64,000 nucleotides of DNA from the NCBI RefSeq assembly GCF_029714425.1, contig NZ_CP121668.1:2315501-2379500 (forward strand), in the 5' to 3' direction. Shown in pieces: positions 58,109-64,000 of this stretch (the first letter of the stretch is position 1; the number at the start of each line of letters is the position of its first letter). Both the position numbers and the translations under genes were made by a program. Source of the stretch: Bradyrhizobium sp. CB2312. Its GTDB lineage: Bacteria > Pseudomonadota > Alphaproteobacteria > Rhizobiales > Xanthobacteraceae. A model generated the notes under the pieces. It was not told the origin of the DNA, searched no databases, and saw nothing but the letters and a program-made list of their open reading frames with translations.

Positions 58109-58187
58109 TTGCATCGTTGATAACTTGTCAATTGCCATTTTACGGGTTACCTACCGATTGTTTCCCACGGCACTCCAGGGACCCCTC

Positions 58188-58808
58188 ATGGACCGCCCGC
58201 CCGCCATGTTCATCGCCGACTCGCTCGGCCTCGATTTTCTCAACTCGGTGGCGACGCCGGTCGACACGCCCGTCGATTGGCTCGACGACGGCGTTGGCCT
58301 GATCGACTGGCTGGCGCAGGCGAAGCTGGTGCCGGCGGAGGAACTGGACGCGCTGGCGGCGCGCGCAAGGCCGGGCGAGCTGGACAAGGTCGCTGATCAG
58401 GCCCGCGTCCTGCGCGAGTGGTTCAGGGGCTTCGTCCAGGAGCATAAGGGCCGGCCGCTGACCGCGAAGGCGCTGCACGAGCTTGGCCCGCTCAACAGCG
58501 TCCTGGAGCGCGATGAGACGTTCCGGCAGATCGTGCCGCGCCGTGGTGAGCAGGGTGACGGTCTCATGCTGCAAAGGATGCGGCGCTGGCGATCGGCTGA
58601 ATCTCTGCTGCTGCCCATCGGGGAGGCGATGGCGACATTCGTCTGCGAGGAAGACTTTTCCGACGTGAAGGCGTGCGAGGGCCATAACTGCACAATGTTG
58701 TTCGCCGACCACACCCGCAGGCGGGCGCGGCGATGGTGCACGATGGCGATCTGCGGCAACCGCGCCAAGCAGGCCGCGCATCGCAGCCGGCTCAAGAACC
58801 GGCAGTGA
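58188..58808 (+). CDS. CGNR zinc-finger (ABATE domain) putative transcriptional regulator
   Basis: A 206-residue protein. The N-terminal ABATE domain (about 5-150) begins FIADSLGLDFLNSVATPVD, typical of the family. The C-terminal zinc finger has CEGHNCTMLFADHTRRRARRWC then CGNRAK, giving the CGNR motif that names the family. Members are thought to regulate stress or detoxification genes. It is divergent from a hydrolase across an inverted repeat, so it likely controls that gene. ATG at 58188 fits the domain start. Confidence 0.9.
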   Translation: MDRPPAMFIADSLGLDFLNSVATPVDTPVDWLDDGVGLIDWLAQAKLVPAEELDALAARARPGELDKVADQARVLREWFRGFVQEHKGRPLTAKALHELGPLNSVLERDETFRQIVPRRGEQGDGLMLQRMRRWRSAESLLLPIGEAMATFVCEEDFSDVKACEGHNCTMLFADHTRRRARRWCTMAICGNRAKQAAHRSRLKNRQ

Positions 58809-58959
58809 CGAGCCCTGCTCGTCCAACCGGTCACGGACCTTTGATCCAGTGTGTCGGTGCGTCGCGCCCCTGTTCCCGCGCCCCAAAATCCACCAAATCG
58901 GTTGTCAATGAGCCGGTTTGGCGGAGGTCCGTACCTCCTGTGGTGGGACTGCTCAACTG

Positions 58960-59895
58960 ATGATGGATTTGAGGCGGCTCGTCGTGCTGGCAGCGTTGGC
59001 GCTGCTCGCCTTGAATCCGGTCGTCGCTGCGGCGTCACCTGCGAAGTCGAAGCCGGCGGCGGTCCCGGCCGTGCCCGCGGCACCGCCTGCCGCGCCCTTC
59101 GCGCCGCTGGCGCCGCCAAAGATCTACCTGTTTCGCGGCGCCATGGGCCCGATCTTCTCGACCGGCATGGACCGGCTCAGCGAGAAGCTGACCAAGGCGG
59201 GCTTCTCGGCGGATGTCTACGAATTCACCATCTGCCGGCTGATCGGCAACCGGGCCATCGCCAGCTACAAGGAGAGCCCAGCACCGATCGTGCTGATCGG
59301 CCATTCCATGGGCGGGCTGTGCTCGATAGTGATCTCCGAGATGGCGGCCAAGGAGAACATCCCGATCAGCCTCGTGGTCATTATCGACCCTGCGCATGCG
59401 ACCGGCGACGTGCCGCTCAATGTCGAGCGCTTCATCAACATCTTCATGTCCGACAGCGTGCTCGGCGGCGGCGATGTCGTGGCGGTGCCCGGTTATCGCG
59501 GTCACTATGCGAGCTACGACCTCAAGGAAAACGCGCGCGTCTCGCATATCAACATCGAGAAGTCGGACGAGATCCATCGCCAGATCATCGAGATGGTGAC
59601 GCAGCTGCCGCGCATTCCGCCGCAGACCCAGGCCGATGCGGTGCCGCTGCGCTATCTCGTGCCGGGGGACACGCTGGTCGAGTTATGGGACAGCGGCGTA
59701 CGGGTGCCGGTGCGCCGCGGCGACACCCTGGAGAGCATCGCCGCCGCCAACCGCGTGCCGCTGTGGACGCTCGCGCAGAGCAACTCGCTCGCAGAGAACG
59801 CGCAGCTCACGCCAGGCCAGACCATCATCGTCCCGCGCCACCTGACGCCGCCCGAGCCGGCCGCTGCGATGGCGACGCCGCCAAGCCGGCGTTAG
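58960..59895 (+). CDS. Exported serine-hydrolase-like protein with LysM domain, paralogue 2
   Basis: A 311-residue protein. The signal peptide (LRRLVVLAALALLALNPVVA) is followed by an Ala-Pro linker, then a hydrolase-like domain with S116 (GHSMGG), D143 (IIDPAH) and H196 (SHINIE). A LysM domain, which binds peptidoglycan or chitin-like glycans, fills about 255-300 (VRRGDTLESIAAANRVPL, TPGQTIIVP). It is a paralogue of the protein at 56420-57139. It probably works at the cell wall. ATG at 58960 or 58963 gives the signal peptide. Confidence 0.75.
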   Translation: MMDLRRLVVLAALALLALNPVVAAASPAKSKPAAVPAVPAAPPAAPFAPLAPPKIYLFRGAMGPIFSTGMDRLSEKLTKAGFSADVYEFTICRLIGNRAIASYKESPAPIVLIGHSMGGLCSIVISEMAAKENIPISLVVIIDPAHATGDVPLNVERFINIFMSDSVLGGGDVVAVPGYRGHYASYDLKENARVSHINIEKSDEIHRQIIEMVTQLPRIPPQTQADAVPLRYLVPGDTLVELWDSGVRVPVRRGDTLESIAAANRVPLWTLAQSNSLAENAQLTPGQTIIVPRHLTPPEPAAAMATPPSRR

Positions 59896-59932
59896 CGTCC
59901 CCGCGGATCCGGAGCTTGCTGAGCAGCCAACC

Positions 59933-62900
59933 TCACACGATGAGATCGTGCTGCACGGGATGGTCGATGTGTCCGTTGTGAGCACCATTGTCCGTATGCG
60001 AAGCCTCGGTCATTGGCGCCGCGTCAGCATGTCCCTTGGCTTCTCCCGCGTGTCCGTGCCGGTCGGGCGGTGACGGAAGATCGTCCACGAAGGTGGTGCT
60101 CGATTTCTCGTGGCCCGGATTCAGGAATTTAAAATTGTCTGCTGCGTGCGGATTTGCTTCTGAGCCGAACGCGCCGTTAGCCTTGGAATGCAGCCGAGTA
60201 TCAAACGCGCCGGGCTCCTCAGCCGCGAGATGACCGTGTCCGTTTGCTTGATGCAAGTTCGAATGACCGTTGCTGCCCTTCGCGGACTCGTTCGACGGGC
60301 TGGAGTCAAGCGCGCCCCCGGTATCGGCGGCGCTCGCATCACCAGGCGCCTCGGCAGCGCTGCCGCTGTTGGTGTGTTGGGCGGATGCAAAGAGGAAGCC
60401 ATCCGGTGTGCTGGAAGGAACTTCCAGTCCCGAATGACTTTCGGTTGCGGTGCTGATCGGACTGATCGCTTTCGGATGGTTGTTGTCGTCTTTTCCAATT
60501 TGCTCAAAGACGAACTTGAAGTCCGCCAATGACGAAACGCTCGCCATTTCCACGAGGCTGGGTGTCGCAGTCCCGTCCGAGCCGGAAGAGCTGGGATGCT
60601 CGCTCGGCCCGGTCCGGCTTTGGCCGGCATCGTTGCTATGGCTCACGTTGGCTGCTTGAGCCGGTGAGATCTGGTCGACGGGGAGGGTCTCGGCCGTCGT
60701 GTCGGTCGCGAGGCTGGACGTGCTGGCCGCGACGACGGTCGTGTCACTTTGCGTCATCGCGGTTAGGCCGATCGCGTCCGCCATGACCGCCGCCGGCGCG
60801 GCGGTCGGGTCGACGATGAAATCCGACGAGTCGATGCTCGTGATCCCCTGCAGATGAATTTCCACCAGGCTGGAATCCCCGATCCGAAGGGTCTGGTCGG
60901 TCGGATTGACATAGACGACGGTCTCATTGGCCGAGCTGTCGTACAGCCAGGCGATGGTACGCGCCGGAACGGACGTGCCTGCGAAGTTCAAGGCCAGGAT
61001 CACAAATCCGAGCGCGCCGAGAGCCGTCAGATCGATCTTGTCGCATCCCGATGCGAAATCATTGATGGTGTCGCACCGGCCCGCTCTGGAATCGACCGCC
61101 GACAGATAAACGAAGACGTCCTTGCCGTTGCCGCCGGTGAGCTTGTCCACACCGAGCCCGCCGATGATGGTGTCGTTGCCGTTGCAGCCGTCGATCGTGT
61201 CTTGTCCCGAGCCGCCGTAGATGGCGTCATCTCCGTTGTTGCCCTTGATCGTGTCGTTGCTCGAGCCGCCGAAGATGGCGTCATTCACACCGGTGCCGTT
61301 GAGGGTGTCGTTGCCGGCGCCTCCGTAGACGATCTGGGTGATGTTGCCACCGCCGGCGATGCTATCGTGTCTGGGGGTCCCGTAGACGAACGGAGGATCC
61401 GATACCACGGTCGTCCCTGTGGCCAGATTGTCGAAGTCGTTGGGGTCGCCGTCGCTGGCGCCATGGATCGAGATCGTCACCTCTTGCCTGGTGCCGTCGA
61501 TGCTCGTCACCGTGAAATGATCCCTGAGCGTATCGCCGACATCGAGGGCGTTGACCACGCTGTTGCAGTTGTCGAGCGTATAGGTCCATACGCCGGCGTC
61601 TGTCATCGTGAAGGTACCGAAGCCGCAGTCGCTTGCAGTCGGCGAGGTCACGGCGGTGAAGCAGTTGGCCGGATTGTCGACATCGGTATCGGTGAGCGTG
61701 CCAACCGCGACTGGCCTGCCGGGTGAGATTCCGCCCGCCTCGAGCACCGAGCCTGTCGTGGTGCCGGAAATGATGGCGGCGTCATTCGTGCCGATGATCT
61801 TGATGGTCACCACCTGCGGCGTACCGTCGATGGTCGTCACAGTGAATGTGTCGGTCAGCGTGCCGCAGGCATTGAGCGCCTGCACGGCGCTGTTGCCGTT
61901 GTCGAGCGTGTAGGTCCACGTGCCAAACGCCGTCATCGTGAAGGTGCCGAAGCCGCCTGCGCTTGGTTTTGGCGAGCTCACCGCGACGAAGGTGTTCGGC
62001 GGATTGTCGGGGTCGGTGTCGGTCAGTGTACCGCAGGCGACCGGCATCCCGGGCTTCCCGTTGGCGATGCCCCCGGCCTCGGTCACGCAACCGGTCGTCT
62101 GTCCGGAAATGACGGCCGCATCGTTGCTGCCGTTGATGGTGATCGTCACCACCTGTGCAGTGCCATCGACCGTGGTTACCGTGAAGCTGTCGGTCAGCGT
62201 CTGGCCGTTGTTAAGCGCCTGTACCTTGGTGTTGGCATTGTCGAGCGTGTAGGTCCACACGCCGGCGGCTGTCATCGTAAAGCTGCCGTAGCCGCTCACG
62301 CTCGCCGTCGGCGAGCCGGCCGCGACGAAGGTGTTGGACGGATTGTCGACGTCGACATCGGCAAGCATGCCCGTCGCGATCGACGTACCAGGCGAGGTGC
62401 TGCTGGCTTCGGTAACAGCGCTGGCGGTGGTGCCGGAGATGATGGCGGCGTCGTTGCTGCCATGGATCGTGACCGTGACGACTTGCGGGGTGCCGTCGAC
62501 GCTGGTCACCGTCAAGGTGTCGGTCAGGGTATCCCCGACGTTGAGGGCTTGGACCGCATGATTGGCGTTGTCGAGCGTGTAGGTCCACACGCCGGCTGTC
62601 GTGACCGTGAAGAAGCCGTAGCCACCCGTGCTCCTGGTCGGCGAACTGACCGCCGTGAACGTATTGGCCGGGTTGTCGACGTCCACATCCGTGAGCGTGC
62701 CGGTTGCCGTTGGCGCGCCAGGCGCCGCATTGGCGGCACCGCCTGCCTCCGCCACCGTGCCATTGACGTTGCCTGAGATGATGGCTGCGTCGTTGGCGCC
62801 GTTGATGTTGATCGTGAAGGCCTGACTCACCGAGAGCGAGCCGTCCGAAACTGTGATGAGGAAGCTCGTCGTCGTCGGCGATTGCAGGGCGTTGATTGCA

Positions 62901-63970
62901 TCGTTGTTCGGAACGAAGGCGTAGGCGCCGGACGTGCTGTTCAGGAAAAGGGTGCCAAAGGGACCCGTCTGCGAAAGATTGTAGGTCACTCCATTCAGCG
63001 TCGTGCTGCCGGATGTTCCTCCGCTGAGGCCGAAGGCCAGTACGGCGCCGGTCTCGGAACTGCTGGCCGTGAAAGTACCGCTCGCCGTAGTGAACTGGTC
63101 GAAATGGATCGTGTCGACTTCGACCGGTCCGGCTGGCACGCCCAGAGACGGCGGCGGATGTATGATGATGGGAACAGGGATGTCGAACGGCGGCAGTGGC
63201 GGAAGCAGGTCTTGCGGCTTAGTCGAGTCGTGCGACGTGAAATTGATATGCTGCACCGAGAGTGACTCGCCGAAAGGAGGTGTGCTCGATCCTGTCGTCC
63301 CTCGCGTGAGATTGGCGAGCACGTCATGTTGGGCCGCCTGCAACTCTTCCATCCGTGCGGCACTGTTCGCAACCTGGCTCACGCTGACCGAGGAGCCGAT
63401 CCTCTTTACGACAATCGTCTCGCCAGGATCATCGACGATGATGTGTCGCGGCACCTGCTCCTTGGTGATGAGCTCGAAGACGCCGTGCTGAAGGTCCTTG
63501 TAGGTGACTTGGTCGTCATCCAGAATCGTGGCGTCTGGGTCTGTGGCTTGTGCGTCGTTGATCGTCGAGAAAGTCAACGCCGCCATCGTCAGGATGCCGA
63601 ACCCGCTCGCATGGGAACGGCCGCGAACGCTTCCGAAGGGCGTGTCGACCGTCAGGGCGCCACTGCTTGCCAACCGCCCGGCGGCAAAAGCAAAGCTCCC
63701 GCTGGTGACCGCAACGACGGTCGAACGCGAAGAGCCGGGGACATCGCAGGCGAATTCGCGAAGCTCGATGCAAGCTCCGCTGGAGACGTTGAATACCGTG
63801 TCGTCGAGCAGCCGGATTCCGAGTTGCGCATCGGCAGCAGTCTCGATTACGTCACCGCGGCAGACAAGGTCGCCAACTCTGACCTTAATCGCCGCGCCGT
63901 TGTCGCGCCTGAGGGTCGCGTAACCGAACACGGCCTGAACTGTGCCGATGATCTGGAGAGGCAGGGCCAT
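59933..63970 (-). CDS. Large FecR/VCBS/RTX surface protein, probable type I secretion substrate; start near the window edge
   Basis: About 1345 residues from ATG at 63970; the frame is open to the window edge, so a start further upstream cannot be excluded. Order of parts (numbered from 64000): a FecR-like domain (about 20-150), a low-complexity region, a cadherin-like segment, four VCBS-type repeats of about 110 residues (about 404-857), calcium-binding RTX nonapeptides (about 890-967, GGAGNDTL, GGSGQDTI, GGNGKDVF), and a tail of about 300 residues rich in His and Asn. RTX repeats normally direct export by type I secretion and fold with calcium outside the cell. At least 12 cysteines are unusual for such proteins. 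Secretion genes are not in the window. It is likely an adhesin or biofilm protein. Confidence 0.85.
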   Translation of the reverse strand: MALPLQIIGTVQAVFGYATLRRDNGAAIKVRVGDLVCRGDVIETAADAQLGIRLLDDTVFNVSSGACIELREFACDVPGSSRSTVVAVTSGSFAFAAGRLASSGALTVDTPFGSVRGRSHASGFGILTMAALTFSTINDAQATDPDATILDDDQVTYKDLQHGVFELITKEQVPRHIIVDDPGETIVVKRIGSSVSVSQVANSAARMEELQAAQHDVLANLTRGTTGSSTPPFGESLSVQHINFTSHDSTKPQDLLPPLPPFDIPVPIIIHPPPSLGVPAGPVEVDTIHFDQFTTASGTFTASSSETGAVLAFGLSGGTSGSTTLNGVTYNLSQTGPFGTLFLNSTSGAYAFVPNNDAINALQSPTTTSFLITVSDGSLSVSQAFTININGANDAAIISGNVNGTVAEAGGAANAAPGAPTATGTLTDVDVDNPANTFTAVSSPTRSTGGYGFFTVTTAGVWTYTLDNANHAVQALNVGDTLTDTLTVTSVDGTPQVVTVTIHGSNDAAIISGTTASAVTEASSTSPGTSIATGMLADVDVDNPSNTFVAAGSPTASVSGYGSFTMTAAGVWTYTLDNANTKVQALNNGQTLTDSFTVTTVDGTAQVVTITINGSNDAAVISGQTTGCVTEAGGIANGKPGMPVACGTLTDTDPDNPPNTFVAVSSPKPSAGGFGTFTMTAFGTWTYTLDNGNSAVQALNACGTLTDTFTVTTIDGTPQVVTIKIIGTNDAAIISGTTTGSVLEAGGISPGRPVAVGTLTDTDVDNPANCFTAVTSPTASDCGFGTFTMTDAGVWTYTLDNCNSVVNALDVGDTLRDHFTVTSIDGTRQEVTISIHGASDGDPNDFDNLATGTTVVSDPPFVYGTPRHDSIAGGGNITQIVYGGAGNDTLNGTGVNDAIFGGSSNDTIKGNNGDDAIYGGSGQDTIDGCNGNDTIIGGLGVDKLTGGNGKDVFVYLSAVDSRAGRCDTINDFASGCDKIDLTALGALGFVILALNFAGTSVPARTIAWLYDSSANETVVYVNPTDQTLRIGDSSLVEIHLQGITSIDSSDFIVDPTAAPAAVMADAIGLTAMTQSDTTVVAASTSSLATDTTAETLPVDQISPAQAANVSHSNDAGQSRTGPSEHPSSSGSDGTATPSLVEMASVSSLADFKFVFEQIGKDDNNHPKAISPISTATESHSGLEVPSSTPDGFLFASAQHTNSGSAAEAPGDASAADTGGALDSSPSNESAKGSNGHSNLHQANGHGHLAAEEPGAFDTRLHSKANGAFGSEANPHAADNFKFLNPGHEKSSTTFVDDLPSPPDRHGHAGEAKGHADAAPMTEASHTDNGAHNGHIDHPVQHDLIV
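61430..62790 (-). repeat. Four tandem coding repeats (VCBS domains)
   Basis: Four DNA repeats of about 327-340 bp lie inside the adhesin gene and each encodes one VCBS domain. Shared phrases are GxWTYTLDN, VQALN, GDTLTD and VTIxGxNDAAIISG. The copies differ by many substitutions, so they are not recent duplications. Copies 3 and 4 (toward 61430) carry six cysteines, while copies 1 and 2 have none. Confidence 0.85.
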
Positions 63971-64000
63971 AACAGCCCCATTCCGGGGGTCAACGCTCAA

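Overview
The window is high-GC alphaproteobacterial chromosome. The gene order rsmH-ftsL-ftsI-murE-murF-mraY-murD-ftsW-murG-murC-murB-ddl-ftsQ-ftsA-ftsZ followed by lpxC-bamD-recN-ligA, the long-tailed FtsZ, the lone Flp pilin and the many small palindromic intergenic elements fit Bradyrhizobium or a close relative in the Nitrobacteraceae. This is an inference from gene order and style, because no database search was possible. No rRNA, tRNA, transposase, integrase, prophage or CRISPR array was seen. The one structural RNA is RNase P RNA (rnpB, minus strand, about 9417-9847).

Layout. 1-5.1 kb: the end of a DHA2-type MFS exporter, an ABC exporter and a MATE exporter. 5.1-9.2 kb: a TauE/SafE permease, a small exported protein, a MocR-type regulator divergent from a DUF983 protein, and an alpha/beta hydrolase. 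9.2-13.6 kb: rnpB, a DGPF/YCII protein coupled to an ECF42-like sigma factor, a D-cysteine desulfhydrase-like enzyme and a peptidoglycan amidase. 14.0-34.0 kb: the division and cell wall (dcw) cluster. 34.3-40.4 kb: lpxC, bamD, recN and ligA. 40.6-47.7 kb: a frameshifted Bcr/CflA exporter, an Xaa-Pro aminopeptidase, prmA, a Flp pilin and a phytoene-dehydrogenase-like oxidoreductase. 47.9-59.9 kb: a membrane protein fused to a spermidine-synthase-like domain, several hydrolases, an L,D-transpeptidase, a YadGH-like ABC exporter, a CGNR regulator divergent from a hydrolase, and two paralogous secreted serine-hydrolase-like proteins. 59.9-64.0 kb: a large FecR/VCBS/RTX surface protein that reaches the window edge.

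The genes from 14 to 34 kb make UDP-MurNAc-pentapeptide (murB, C, D, E, F, ddl), lipid I and II (mraY, murG), and the septal synthase and its scaffold (ftsW, ftsI, ftsL, ftsQ, ftsA, ftsZ). lpxC and bamD add outer-membrane assembly. The amidase at 12.7 kb and the L,D-transpeptidase at 52.9 kb also act on peptidoglycan. Unlike the classic compact cluster, this dcw cluster is interrupted by palindromic repeats, and CtrA-like TTAA motifs lie before ftsW and ftsQ.

The most checkable new observations are: two direct repeats 21 bp apart in the MocR promoter region; an ECF42-type promoter candidate before the DGPF-sigma pair; a perfect inverted repeat between the CGNR regulator and its divergent hydrolase; a single-base frameshift in the Bcr/CflA gene; an M28-type peptidase that has lost metal ligands; and an RTX adhesin with at least 12 cysteines and a His-rich tail.
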